Notes under the pieces: generated by a model
Database searches by the model: none
Told to the model about the DNA's origin: nothing
What the model saw: the letters and a program-made list of their open reading frames with translations, nothing else
Shown here: one piece after another, positions 10,343 through 19,263 of the stretch
Layout: each line of letters begins with the position of its first letter
Position numbering within the stretch: the first letter of the stretch is position 1
Program-made: the position numbers and the translations under genes
DNA from: Achromobacter xylosoxidans
Lineage (GTDB): Bacteria; Pseudomonadota; Gammaproteobacteria; Burkholderiales; Burkholderiaceae_B
Assembly: GCF_001457475.1 (NCBI RefSeq)
Contig: NZ_LN831029.1
Coordinates: 4,774,001 to 4,838,000, forward strand
Reading direction: 5' to 3'
DNA: 64,000 bases

Positions 10343-12433
10343 CTACGCGAACAGGTTGCGCACGCGCCTGGCCACGTCCACGCTCGGCGCCTGCGGCGCC
10401 TTGGCCTCGCGCGCGGGCAGGTCGGGCGGCTTGGGCAGGTGGTCGAACAGCGGCAGCATGGCGTTGGTGATGTAGCGGGTGCGCGAGCCGTAGACGTGGC
10501 GGTCGCCCATGCCGGTCTGCTGGTGCACGTAGAAGCGCTGCGGCACGATCAGCTGCAGGCGTTCCTTGGCGCGCGTCATGGCCACGTACAGCAGACGCCT
10601 TTCTTCCTCGATCTCTTCGGCGCTGCCGGTGCTCATGTCGGACGGGATACAGCCGTCGACCACGTTCAGCACGTAGACCGCCTTCCATTCCTGGCCCTTG
10701 GCCGAGTGGATGGTGGACAGGATCATGTAGTCCTCGTCGCGCGATGGCGCGCCGGATTCGTCGCTGGTGGCGTCGGGCGGGTCCAGCGTCAGCTCGGTCA
10801 GGAAGCGCTCGCGCGACGGGTAGCCGGCGGCGATGCGCGCCAGCTGGTCCAGGTCGGTCTTGCGCACCCGCGCATCGTCGTACAGCCGTTCAAGCTGGCC
10901 GGCGTACCAGCGCAGCGCCAGGTCGACGTCGGCCGGCCAGCGCAGGCTTGGGTCGGCCAGCGCCGCGTAGGTGTCGGCGAACGCGCCCCACTCGGCCTGC
11001 GCCGCCGCCCCCGGCTTGAATTCGCGCAGCGCGCGCAGCGGTTCGGCCGATTGCGTCATGGCGTCCATCAGCTTGGCGGCGGTGGCCGGACCGATGCCGG
11101 GCAGCAGTTGCGCCACGCGGAACCCCGCCATGCGCCCGCGCGGGTTTTCGGCCCAGCGCAGCAGCGACAGCAGGTCCTTGACGTGCGCCGCTTCCAGAAA
11201 GCGCAGGCCGCCGAACTTGACGAAGGGGATGTTGCGGCGGGTCAGCTCCAGTTCGAGCGCGGCGCTGTGGCTGGAGGTGCGGAACAGCGCCGCCTGCGAC
11301 TTGAGCGTGGCGCCGCCCTCGCGCTGCGCCAGCACCTGGTCGGCCACCCAGCGGGCCTGGCCGGCCTCGTCGCTGACGGTGACCAGCTCGGGCAACTGCG
11401 ACGACTGCCGGTCGCTCCAGAGATCCTTGGCGTAGCGTTCGGCGGCCAGGCCGATGACGGCGTTGGAGGCGTTCAGGATGGGCTGGGTCGAGCGGTAGTT
11501 GCGGTCCAGCGTGATGACGCGGGCCGGCTGCGGGAACTGGGCCGGGAAATCGAGGATGTTGCGCACCGTGGCGGCGCGGAACGAATAGATCGACTGGGCG
11601 TCGTCGCCCACCACGGTCAGGCCGCGGCCGTCGGGTTTCATGGCCAGCAGGATGGCGGCCTGCAGGCGGTTGGTGTCCTGGTATTCGTCCACCAGCACGT
11701 GGTCGAAGCGGGCGCCGACGTCGGCGGCGATGGCCGCGTCGCCCATCATCTCGGCCCAGTACAGCAGCAGGTCGTCGTAGTCGAGCACCTGCTGGTCCTG
11801 CTTGGCGGCGACGTAGGCGCGGAACAGGTTCTTGAGCTCGTCCTCCCATTGCGCGCACCACGGGAAGGTGCCGTGCAGCACGTCGGCCACCGGCGTCTGG
11901 CTGTTGACCACGCGCGAGTAGATCGCCAGGCAGGTGCCCTTGAGCGGAAAGCGCGACTTGGTGGCGGACAGGCCGAGCTCGTGCCGCACCATGCCCATCA
12001 GGTCCTCGGCGTCGCCGCGGTCGTGGATGGTGAAGGCCTCGGACAGGCCGATGCGCTGGGCGCAGTCGCGCAGCAGGCGTGCGCCGATGGCGTGGAAGGT
12101 GCCGGCCCACGGCAGCGACGGCGCCTGCTGGGTGCCGCGCAGGTTCATGACCCGCTGCAGCACGCTGCCGACGCGGCGCTCCATTTCCTGGGCGGCGCGG
12201 CGCGAGAAGGTCAACAGCAGCATGCGCTGCGGATCGGCGCCGTTCAGGATCAGGTGGGCGACGCGGTGCGCCAGGGTGTTGGTCTTGCCCGAGCCGGCGC
12301 CGGCGATCACCAGCAGCGGGCCGTCGTCGCCCGCGCCGCCGACGCCGAATTCGGCGGCCTCGCGCTGGGCGGGGTTGAGGTCGGCCAGGGGATCGGGACG
12401 GCTGGACGGGTGGGCGGAATTCTGGTCGGACAT
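10343..12433 (-). CDS. UvrD/Rep-family ATP-dependent DNA helicase
   Basis: A 696-residue superfamily 1A 3'-5' helicase. Motif I is AGAGSGKTNTL near residues 44-54, motif II VDEYQDTN, motif III GDDAQSIYSFRAA, motif IV region LDRNYRSTQPIL, motif V STIHSAKGQEWKAVYV and motif VI ERRLLYVAMTRAKERL. It is near the size of UvrD/Rep (about 670-720 residues). The N-terminus has a 15-residue Ser/Pro-rich lead before LNPAQREA, the usual Q-motif region. It would act in DNA repair or restart; which paralogue it is cannot be decided here. It is divergent from the DUF72 gene. Confidence 0.9.
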   Translation of the reverse strand: MSDQNSAHPSSRPDPLADLNPAQREAAEFGVGGAGDDGPLLVIAGAGSGKTNTLAHRVAHLILNGADPQRMLLLTFSRRAAQEMERRVGSVLQRVMNLRGTQQAPSLPWAGTFHAIGARLLRDCAQRIGLSEAFTIHDRGDAEDLMGMVRHELGLSATKSRFPLKGTCLAIYSRVVNSQTPVADVLHGTFPWCAQWEDELKNLFRAYVAAKQDQQVLDYDDLLLYWAEMMGDAAIAADVGARFDHVLVDEYQDTNRLQAAILLAMKPDGRGLTVVGDDAQSIYSFRAATVRNILDFPAQFPQPARVITLDRNYRSTQPILNASNAVIGLAAERYAKDLWSDRQSSQLPELVTVSDEAGQARWVADQVLAQREGGATLKSQAALFRTSSHSAALELELTRRNIPFVKFGGLRFLEAAHVKDLLSLLRWAENPRGRMAGFRVAQLLPGIGPATAAKLMDAMTQSAEPLRALREFKPGAAAQAEWGAFADTYAALADPSLRWPADVDLALRWYAGQLERLYDDARVRKTDLDQLARIAAGYPSRERFLTELTLDPPDATSDESGAPSRDEDYMILSTIHSAKGQEWKAVYVLNVVDGCIPSDMSTGSAEEIEEERRLLYVAMTRAKERLQLIVPQRFYVHQQTGMGDRHVYGSRTRYITNAMLPLFDHLPKPPDLPAREAKAPQAPSVDVARRVRNLFA

Positions 12434-12475
12434 GGGGCGTGGAATGGTGGGCGGCGGGCGCGGTCGGCGCGGCCC

Positions 12476-12501
12476 GATACCTGGGGATATATCCAGGTAT
12501 C
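12476..12501. promoter_or_regulatory. Inverted repeat between divergent helicase and DUF72 genes
   Basis: Arms GATACCTGG (12476-12484) and CCAGGTATC (12493-12501) are perfect reverse complements separated by 8 nt. The centre contains a second palindrome, GGATATATCC (12485-12494), offset by one base. It lies in the only 110-bp divergent spacer here, in an AT-rich patch, so it may be an operator shared by both genes. Confidence 0.45.
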
Positions 12502-12543
12502 ATAACCGCATCGCCCCCCGCTCCCGCTACCGCCGTTTTCCCC

Positions 12544-13455
12544 ATGCGCCTGCTTGCCGGCACCGCTTCCTGGACCGACCCCACGCTGCTGGCGTGCGGC
12601 CGCTTCTACCCGCGCGAGGCGCACGACGCCCAGTCGCGGCTGCGCTTCTACGCCACCCGCTTCGGGCTGGCCGAGGTCGATTCCAGCTACTACGCCCTGC
12701 CCAGCGCCGAGAACGCCTACCTGTGGGCGCAGCGCACGCCCGACGATTTCGTCTTCAACATCAAGGCCTACCGCCTTTTCACCGGCCACCAGACGCCGCT
12801 GGCGGCCCTGCCCGCCGACATCCGCCGCGAGCTGGCCGACTGGCCCGAGCCGGTCATCTACCACCACGCCATGCCGGACGACCTGCGCGATGAACTCTGG
12901 CGCCGCTACACGCTGGCGCTGGAACCCTTGCGCATGGCCGGCAAGCTGGGCGCGGTGCACTTCCAGTTCCCGCCCTGGCTGCGGCGCGGGGCGCGCGGCG
13001 AGGCGCTGGTGGCCGAATGCGCGCGGCGCCTGCCGGAGCACCTGCTGTCGGTCGAATTCCGCCACCGCAGCTGGTTCGACTCCTCCGAGGCCACGGCTGC
13101 AACGCTGGCGCTAGAGCGCGAGCTGGGCCTGGTGCACACCGTGGTGGACGCGCCGCAGGGCTTCGACAACAGCGTGCCGGCCGTCTGGGAATGCACCCAC
13201 CCCGAGCTGACGCTGCTGCGGCTGCATGGCCGCAACGTCGCCACCTGGAACGCCGGCGGCGCCGCCTCGTCAGGGCGCTTCCAATATGAGTATTCGGAGG
13301 CCGAGCTGGCCGAACTGGCGCGCCGCTTCCAGGAACTGGCGCAACGGAGCGCGCAGGCGCATGCGGTGTTCAACACCAACTTCGAGGACCAGGGCATGCG
13401 CAACGCCGCGGCCTTCGCGGCGGCGCTGGGCGGCGGACAGGACCGCCTGGGCTGA
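12544..13455 (+). CDS. DUF72 (YecE-like) family protein
   Basis: A 303-residue DUF72 protein beginning MRLLAGTASWTDPTLL. Family hallmarks are visible: the G(T/C)ASWTD start, FYP near residue 20, VDSSYYALPS, FVFNIKAYRLFTGHQ, LGAVHFQFPPW and VEFRHRSWF. DUF72 proteins have a TIM-barrel-like fold and no assigned activity. I chose ATG 12544 because the family N-terminus begins there; the upstream in-frame part lies across the operator-like spacer. Ribosome site is weak. Confidence 0.88.
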   Translation: MRLLAGTASWTDPTLLACGRFYPREAHDAQSRLRFYATRFGLAEVDSSYYALPSAENAYLWAQRTPDDFVFNIKAYRLFTGHQTPLAALPADIRRELADWPEPVIYHHAMPDDLRDELWRRYTLALEPLRMAGKLGAVHFQFPPWLRRGARGEALVAECARRLPEHLLSVEFRHRSWFDSSEATAATLALERELGLVHTVVDAPQGFDNSVPAVWECTHPELTLLRLHGRNVATWNAGGAASSGRFQYEYSEAELAELARRFQELAQRSAQAHAVFNTNFEDQGMRNAAAFAAALGGGQDRLG

Positions 13456-13557
13456 GGCCCTCGCGCCGTGTGGTCGCGGCGCGCAGGCTGCAAGCGCCGG
13501 CAGCCCGCCACCGGCTTTCAAGGCCCGTGCGGCGCCGCCGGCCTTCAACGCCGGCAG

Positions 13558-15087
13558 TCAGGCCGGCTGCGCCACCAGCGCGGGCGCCGCGGGCGTCATG
13601 CGCGCCACTTCGGCCAGGCTTTCCAGCAGCACCTCGAACTTGCGCGCGATGTCGTGCTCCGGCACGCAGGCATAGCCCAGCAGCAGGCCGGGCCGGCGGC
13701 CTTCGGCGCCGACGTAGTAGCGCGACAGCGCGCGCGTCAGCACGCCCTTGCGCCGCGCCACCTCGACCACCCGCAGGTCGTCCAGGTGCGGCGGCAGCGT
13801 CAGCACCAGGTGCAGGCCGGCCAGGCTGGCGTCGCGGTGCAGCCAGTCGGGCCCCAGGCGCCGTTCGATCAGGTTGACCAGCATGGCGCGGCGCCGCCCG
13901 TACAACATGCGCATGCGGCGGATGTGGGCGGCGTAGTGGCCCTCGGCGATGAAGGTGGCCAGCGCCGCGTGCGTCATCAGGTGGCCTTCGCGGTAGAGCT
14001 CGGCGTGGGCCGCCTGGAACGCCGCGGTCAAGGTCTTGGGCAGCACCAGGTAGCCGACCCGCAGCCCCGGGTACAGCGTCTTGCTGAAGGTGCCCATGTA
14101 GATCACGGGCGCGTCCGGCTCCAGCCCCAGCAGCGAGGCGATCGGCCGGCCCGAGAAGCGGAATTCGCTGTCGTAGTCGTCCTCGATGATCCAGCTGCCA
14201 TGGCGCCGCGCCACCGCCAGCAACTGCCGGCGCCGCGCCAGCGACATCACCGGCCCCAGCGGATACTGGTGCGACGGGGTCACGAAGATGAAGCGCGGCG
14301 GCGCCATGCCAGGCGCCAGGTCGGCGTCCGGCAGCCGCATGCCTTCCTCGTCCACCGGCAGGTGCACCGTGTGCAGGCCGTTGGCCTGCAGCACCGTGCG
14401 CGCGCCCCAGTAGCCCGGGTCCTCGACCCAGGCGGTCTCGCCCGCCTCGCCCAGGATGCGGGTGGCCAGGTCGATGGCCTGGTGCGAGCCTTCGGTGATG
14501 AGGATCTGGTCGGGATCGCAGTCGATCGAGCGCGTCAGCGCCAGGTGCTGCGCCAGCGCCTCGCGCAGGGCCGGCAGGCCGCCGCCATAGGCGTAGGTGA
14601 GCAGGTCGGGGGTGGGGTTGCGCCACAGCGCGGAAAAGATGCGGCCGAACTTCTTGTGCGGAAATTCGGTCAGGTCGGGCACGCCCGGCATGAAGGCGCC
14701 CCACTGGTAGGGCGAGGCCGACACGCCGTCGACGATGGCGGCGCCGCGCGCCGACAGCGCCGGACGCGGTTGCGGCACCGGCGCGCGGCGCGACTGGCGG
14801 CCGCTGGCCAGATAGGAGTCGGGCTGCGAGGCATTGACGAAGGTGCCGTTGCCCTGCAGGCTGCGGGTGTAGCCTTCGGCCAGCAACTGGCCATAGACGT
14901 GCACCACGGTATTGCGGGCGATGCCGAGTTCGGCGGCCAGGTCGCGCGAGGCGGGCAGGCGCGAGTCGGCGGCGATGGATCCATCCAGGATGGCTTCGCG
15001 GATGCCGTGGTACAGGCGCTTGTTCATCGGCCCGCCGGCGGCATCGGCCAGGCGCAGTTGCAGCAAGTCTCCAACGATGGACCGCAA
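13558..15087 (-). CDS. MocR/GabR-type regulator (GntR winged helix fused to aminotransferase fold)
   Basis: A 509-residue MocR-family protein. Residues about 20-85 form a GntR winged helix (IREAILDGSIAADSRLPASR, ELGIARNTVVHVYGQLLAEG). The rest is a class I aminotransferase-like domain with the PLP-binding region (IYMGTFSKTLYPGLRVGYL, Lys in SKT) and IIEDDYDSEFR. It is divergent from gabT-gabD, as GabR is, so it probably senses GABA through PLP. The start is taken as TTG 15087 because the family N-terminal LQLRL precedes any ATG; an AGGT site lies upstream. The start overlaps the operator-like repeats, suggesting autoregulation. Confidence 0.85.
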   Translation of the reverse strand: MRSIVGDLLQLRLADAAGGPMNKRLYHGIREAILDGSIAADSRLPASRDLAAELGIARNTVVHVYGQLLAEGYTRSLQGNGTFVNASQPDSYLASGRQSRRAPVPQPRPALSARGAAIVDGVSASPYQWGAFMPGVPDLTEFPHKKFGRIFSALWRNPTPDLLTYAYGGGLPALREALAQHLALTRSIDCDPDQILITEGSHQAIDLATRILGEAGETAWVEDPGYWGARTVLQANGLHTVHLPVDEEGMRLPDADLAPGMAPPRFIFVTPSHQYPLGPVMSLARRRQLLAVARRHGSWIIEDDYDSEFRFSGRPIASLLGLEPDAPVIYMGTFSKTLYPGLRVGYLVLPKTLTAAFQAAHAELYREGHLMTHAALATFIAEGHYAAHIRRMRMLYGRRRAMLVNLIERRLGPDWLHRDASLAGLHLVLTLPPHLDDLRVVEVARRKGVLTRALSRYYVGAEGRRPGLLLGYACVPEHDIARKFEVLLESLAEVARMTPAAPALVAQPA

Positions 15088-15125
15088 TTGGTTCTACCTG
15101 ATTTATAAAAGTGGTTCCCACCAAT
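15087..15125. promoter_or_regulatory. Candidate GabR operator in the gabT divergent spacer
   Basis: ATTGGT (15087-15092) and ACCAAT (15120-15125) form an inverted pair bracketing two near-direct repeats, GGTTCTACC (15090-15098) and GGTTCCCACC (15113-15122). Paired repeats roughly two helical turns apart are usual for MocR dimers. An AT-rich TTTATAAAA lies between them and could be promoter DNA. Confidence 0.5.
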
Positions 15126-15182
15126 GGGGCCATAGTAGCATTAAAGTAAGGCTTTACCGCCCACTTGCCATCCGAGGCTGAG

Positions 15183-16445
15183 ATGAAGAATCAGGACCTG
15201 AATACCCGCCGTTCCCTGGCCACGCCGCGCGGCGTCGGCGTCATGTGTGATTTCTACGCCGTGCGCGCCGAGAACGCCACGCTGTGGGATGCCGACGGCA
15301 AGGAATACATCGATTTCGCGGGCGGCATCGCGGTGCTGAACACCGGCCACCTGCACCCCAAGGTCAAGGCCGCCGTCAGCGCCCAGCTCGACAACTTCAC
15401 CCACACGGCCTACCAGATCGTGCCGTACGAAGGCTATGTGTCGCTGGCCGAGCGCATCAACCGCCTGGCCCCGATCGACGGCCTGAAGAAGTCGGCCTTC
15501 TTCACCACCGGCGTCGAAGCCGTCGAAAACGCCGTCAAGATCGCGCGCTCGGCCACCGGCCGTTCGGGCGTCATCGCCTTCTCGGGCTCGTTCCACGGCC
15601 GCACCATGCTGGGCATGGCGCTGACCGGCAAGGTCGCCCCCTACAAGCTGTCGTTCGGCCCGATGCCGGGCGACATCTACCACGTGCCGTTCCCCAACGG
15701 CACCCAGTCCATCACCGTGGCCGACTCGCTCAAGGCGCTGGACCTGCTGTTCAAGGTCGACATCGATCCCAAGCGCGTCGCCGCGATCATCATCGAACCG
15801 GTGCAGGGCGAAGGCGGCTTCAACATCACCCCGCCCGAACTGATGACGGCGCTGCGCAAGATCTGCGACGAGCACGGCATCCTGCTGATCGCCGACGAAG
15901 TGCAGACCGGCTTCGGCCGCACCGGCAAGCTGTTCGCCATGGAGCACCATTCGGTGCAGGCCGACCTGATCACCATGGCCAAGAGCCTGGGCGGCGGCTT
16001 CCCGATCTCGGGCGTGGTCGGCCGCGCCGACGTCATGGACGGCCCGGCCGCCGGCGGCCTGGGCGGCACCTACGCCGGCAACCCGCTGGCGGTGGCCGCG
16101 GCCCACGCCGTGCTGGACGTGATCGCCGAGGAAAAGCTGTGCGAGCGCGCCGTGCAACTGGGCGACAAGCTGCGCGCCCGCCTCGAGGGCCTGCGCGCCA
16201 AGGTGCCGGGCATCGCCGACGTGCGCGGCCTGGGTTCGATGGTGGCGCTGGAACTGAACGACGCCAACGGCAAGCCCGATGCCGAGGCGGTCAAGAAGGT
16301 GCAGGCCCGCGCCATCGCGCAAGGCCTGATCTTGCTAAGCTGCGGCGTGTACGGCAACGTCCTGCGCTTCCTGTACCCCTTGACCATTCCCGACGCCCAG
16401 TTCGACCGCGCGCTGGACATCCTGGCCGAGTCGCTGGCCGCCTAA
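15183..16445 (+). CDS. gabT: 4-aminobutyrate--2-oxoglutarate transaminase
   Basis: A 420-residue class III PLP aminotransferase. It transfers the amino group of GABA to 2-oxoglutarate, giving succinate semialdehyde and glutamate. Visible features include FAGGIAVLNTGHLHPKV, FTTGVEAVENAVKIAR, AFSGSFHGRT, IIEPVQGEGGF, IADEVQTGFGRTG and the PLP lysine in TMAKSLGGGFP. The ATG at 15183 follows a GAGGCTG site. gabD follows 123 nt later and a GabR-like regulator is divergent, which makes GABA the likely substrate over other omega-amino acids. Confidence 0.92.
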   Translation: MKNQDLNTRRSLATPRGVGVMCDFYAVRAENATLWDADGKEYIDFAGGIAVLNTGHLHPKVKAAVSAQLDNFTHTAYQIVPYEGYVSLAERINRLAPIDGLKKSAFFTTGVEAVENAVKIARSATGRSGVIAFSGSFHGRTMLGMALTGKVAPYKLSFGPMPGDIYHVPFPNGTQSITVADSLKALDLLFKVDIDPKRVAAIIIEPVQGEGGFNITPPELMTALRKICDEHGILLIADEVQTGFGRTGKLFAMEHHSVQADLITMAKSLGGGFPISGVVGRADVMDGPAAGGLGGTYAGNPLAVAAAHAVLDVIAEEKLCERAVQLGDKLRARLEGLRAKVPGIADVRGLGSMVALELNDANGKPDAEAVKKVQARAIAQGLILLSCGVYGNVLRFLYPLTIPDAQFDRALDILAESLAA

Positions 16446-16568
16446 GCGCCAATCCGATCATCCGGTTTTGCGGCCGTCGGGCACGGCGATTGCGGGCGTA
16501 GCGGATTTCCGCTGCGCCCGCGTCAGTTCCGCCCCGGCGGCCGCGTTCCTATAGAGGAGACTATTGCA

Positions 16569-18038
16569 ATGACGTCATTGACCCATCCCCTGTCGCGCCC
16601 GGAACTGCTGCGCGACGCCTGCTACATCGACGGCAAGTGGGTATCCGCCGGCAACGGCCCGTCCATTCCCGTGGACAATCCTTCCACCGGCAAGACCATC
16701 GTGTCGGTGCCCAAGCTGGGCCGCAAGGAGACCGAGCAGGCCATCGCCAGCGCCGAGGCCGCCCTGCCCGCCTGGAGCGCCAAGACCGGCAAGGAACGCG
16801 CCGCGATCCTGCTGAAGTGGGCCCAGCTGATGATGCAGAACCAGCAGGACCTGGCCGCCATCATGACCTCGGAACAGGGCAAGCCCGTGACCGAGGCCGC
16901 CGGCGAAATCGCCTACGCCGCCTCGTTCCTGGAATGGTTCGCCGAGGAAGCCAAGCGCATCGACGGCGACGTGCTGCAAAGCCCCAAGGCCGGCCAGCGC
17001 CTGCTGGCCCTGAAGCAGCCGATCGGCGTCACCGCCGCCATCACGCCGTGGAACTTCCCCGCCGCCATGATCACCCGCAAGGTCGGCCCGGCCCTGGCCG
17101 CCGGCTGCACCATGGTGGTCAAGCCCGCCCAGCAGACGCCGCTGACCGCGCTGGCGCTGGCGGTGCTGGCCGAAGAGGCCGGCGTGCCGGCCGGCGTGTT
17201 CCACGTCATCACCGGCAGCTCGCGCGAGATCGGCGCGGCGCTGTGCGAAAGCGACGTGGTGCGCAAGCTGAGCTTCACCGGTTCGACCGAAGTCGGCCGC
17301 ACGCTGATGGAGCAATGCGCCCCCACCATCAAGAAGCTGTCGCTGGAACTGGGGGGCAACGCGCCCTTCATCGTGTTCGACGACGCCGACCTGGACCGCG
17401 CGGTCGACGGCATCCTGGCCTCCAAGTATCGCAACGCCGGCCAGACCTGCGTCTGCGCCAACCGCATCTACGTGCAGGCCGGCGTGTACGAGGAAATCGC
17501 CAAGCGCCTGGTGGCCAAGGTCAACGCCATGAAGGTCGGCGACGGCTTCGAGGACGGCGTGACGCAAGGTCCGCTGATCGATGCCAACGCCATCGAGAAG
17601 GTGCAGGAACACATCGCCGACGCCACCGCGCACGGCGCCAAGGTCATCGCCGGCGGCAAGCCGCATGCGCTGGGCGGCACGTTCTTCGAGCCGACCGTGG
17701 TGCGCGACGTGACCCAGTCGATGCGCTTCGCGACCGAGGAAACCTTCGGCCCGGTGGCGCCGCTGTTCCGCTTCGAGTCCGAGGAAGAAGTCATCGGCAT
17801 GGCCAACGACACCATCTTCGGCCTGGCCGCCTACTTCTTCACCCGCGACTACGCCCGCATCTGGCGCGTGTCCGAGGCGCTGGAATACGGCATCGTCGGC
17901 ATCAACACCGGCCTGATCTCCAACGAAGTCGGCCCCTTCGGCGGCGTCAAGCAGTCCGGCCTGGGCCGCGAAGGCTCCAAGTACGGCATCGAGGAATACC
18001 TCGAGATCAAGTACCTCTGCGTTGACCTGGGCGCCTGA
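16569..18038 (+). CDS. gabD: Succinate-semialdehyde dehydrogenase, NAD(P)+
   Basis: A 489-residue aldehyde dehydrogenase that oxidises the GabT product to succinate. Motifs are in the expected order: PWNFPAAMITRKVGPALAAG, FTGSTEVGRTLM, the catalytic Glu in LELGGNAPF, and the catalytic Cys in YRNAGQTCVCANR, whose second Cys is characteristic of the GabD group. The C-terminal GPFGGVKQSGLGREGSKYGI is also typical. A GAGGAG ribosome site lies upstream. It probably shares the gabT transcript. Confidence 0.93.
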   Translation: MTSLTHPLSRPELLRDACYIDGKWVSAGNGPSIPVDNPSTGKTIVSVPKLGRKETEQAIASAEAALPAWSAKTGKERAAILLKWAQLMMQNQQDLAAIMTSEQGKPVTEAAGEIAYAASFLEWFAEEAKRIDGDVLQSPKAGQRLLALKQPIGVTAAITPWNFPAAMITRKVGPALAAGCTMVVKPAQQTPLTALALAVLAEEAGVPAGVFHVITGSSREIGAALCESDVVRKLSFTGSTEVGRTLMEQCAPTIKKLSLELGGNAPFIVFDDADLDRAVDGILASKYRNAGQTCVCANRIYVQAGVYEEIAKRLVAKVNAMKVGDGFEDGVTQGPLIDANAIEKVQEHIADATAHGAKVIAGGKPHALGGTFFEPTVVRDVTQSMRFATEETFGPVAPLFRFESEEEVIGMANDTIFGLAAYFFTRDYARIWRVSEALEYGIVGINTGLISNEVGPFGGVKQSGLGREGSKYGIEEYLEIKYLCVDLGA

Positions 18039-18051
18039 GCGCGTCCTGCCT

Positions 18052-18104
18052 CCCCCGGGCGCCCGCCCGGGGGGAAGATAAACGGGGCTCCGGTCCCGTT
18101 TATC
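18052..18104 (+). terminator. Two tandem hairpins after gabD
   Basis: The first stem is 9 bp (18052-18060 with 18065-18073, loop 4 nt). The second is 10 bp, GATAAACGGG (18077-18086) with CCCGTTTATC (18095-18104). Neither is followed by a clear T-run. The second right arm overlaps a DnaA-box-like sequence at 18100-18108. Confidence 0.5.
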
Positions 18105-18122
18105 CCCAGGAATTGTGGACAA
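18100..18122. promoter_or_regulatory. DnaA-box-like inverted pair, left copy
   Basis: TTATCCCCA (18100-18108; one mismatch to TTATCCACA), 5 nt, then TGTGGACAA (18114-18122; reverse complement TTGTCCACA). The arrangement is identical to the pair at 19148-19170. Confidence 0.4.
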
Positions 18123-18237
18123 CCTGGCAGATAACTCCTGCACAGGTACAAAATCCCCTTTGAGTTCATGCGGTTATAAATCGCGATCAAATGCCGCCCA
18201 GGCGTGATAGATTTGCGCGTTCCCTGGACGAGCGACC

Positions 18238-19092
18238 ATGAGCAGAACTTTTACCCGTGAGGACACCCGCAAGCTGGCCGGCATTTTGGCCGAGGCCGCG
18301 CAGGCGGAGGTCATGCCGCGTTTTCGCAACCTGCCCGAGGGCAGCGTGCGCGACAAGAGCTCGCCGCGCGACCTGGTCACCGATGCCGACGAGGCCGCCG
18401 AGCGCCTGATCGCCGCGCGCCTGGCCAGGCTGCACCCGGGCGCGGTGCTGATCGGCGAGGAAGCCTCGACCCGCAATCCGGCCCTGCTGAACATGCTGGT
18501 CGACGCCGACCTGGCGTTCCTGATCGATCCCATCGACGGCACCCGCAACTACGTTGCCGGCCTGCCGCTGTTCGGCATGATGATCGCCGCCTGTCATCGC
18601 GGCGACGTGATCGCCGGCGTGATCTACGACCCGGTCAACCGCGACAGCGCGCTGGCGGTGCGCGGCGAAGGCGCCTGGATGGAGTACGAGAGCGGCAAGC
18701 AGGCGCCGCTGGCCGTGGCCAGCCCCGCGCCGCCCGAGGACATGGACGGCCTGATCTCGACCGGCGCCCTGCCCGAGCCGCTGCGCACCACCGTCAACGG
18801 CAACCTGTCGCGCCTGGGCAGCACCGCCAGCCTGCGCTGCGCCGCCCATGAATACCGCATGCTGGCGGCCGGCCACAGCCACGTCGCCCTGTACAACCAG
18901 CTGACTGCCTGGGACCACGCGGCCGGCTGGCTGCTGCACCGCGAGGCCGGCGGCTACGCGGCGCGCTTCGACGGCTCGCCCTACAAGCCCACCCACCGCA
19001 GCGGCGGGCTGCTGTACGCCCCCGACGCGGGCAGCTGGCATGCCGCGCGCAAGGCGCTGCTGGGCGATGCGATTGCCGACGCCGAGGCTTGA
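18238..19092 (+). CDS. Inositol-monophosphatase-family phosphatase
   Basis: A 284-residue member of the lithium-sensitive, Mg-dependent phosphatase family. Metal-site motifs are present: VTDADEAAE near residue 44, IGEEAST, DPIDGTRNY and the C-terminal WDHAAGWLLHREAGG. The family includes inositol monophosphatase, histidinol-phosphatase and 3'(2'),5'-bisphosphate nucleotidase; the substrate cannot be fixed from sequence alone. It stands alone between gabD and the convergent sirtuin gene. Confidence 0.85.
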   Translation: MSRTFTREDTRKLAGILAEAAQAEVMPRFRNLPEGSVRDKSSPRDLVTDADEAAERLIAARLARLHPGAVLIGEEASTRNPALLNMLVDADLAFLIDPIDGTRNYVAGLPLFGMMIAACHRGDVIAGVIYDPVNRDSALAVRGEGAWMEYESGKQAPLAVASPAPPEDMDGLISTGALPEPLRTTVNGNLSRLGSTASLRCAAHEYRMLAAGHSHVALYNQLTAWDHAAGWLLHREAGGYAARFDGSPYKPTHRSGGLLYAPDAGSWHAARKALLGDAIADAEA

Positions 19093-19147
19093 CAATCCCC
19101 GCCAACACACCGGGAAATCCTTGCAAAATCGGGGTAATCCCTAGGAA

Positions 19148-19170
19148 TTATCCACAGTATCTGTGGACAA
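19148..19170. promoter_or_regulatory. DnaA-box inverted pair, right copy
   Basis: TTATCCACA (19148-19156) matches the DnaA consensus exactly. After 5 nt comes TGTGGACAA (19162-19170), the reverse complement of TTGTCCACA. The inner part is also a 7-bp hairpin, TCCACAG-TAT-CTGTGGA. It lies in the convergent spacer between the phosphatase and sirtuin genes. Confidence 0.5.
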
Positions 19171-19263
19171 CCCTATGGAAAGGTCTGTAACGGCGCAAAA
19201 AAATCCTTACAGGGCGGGTACTTGGTTAAACCGGTCAAAAACCGGCCGCCGCCCCGTCCCCTT

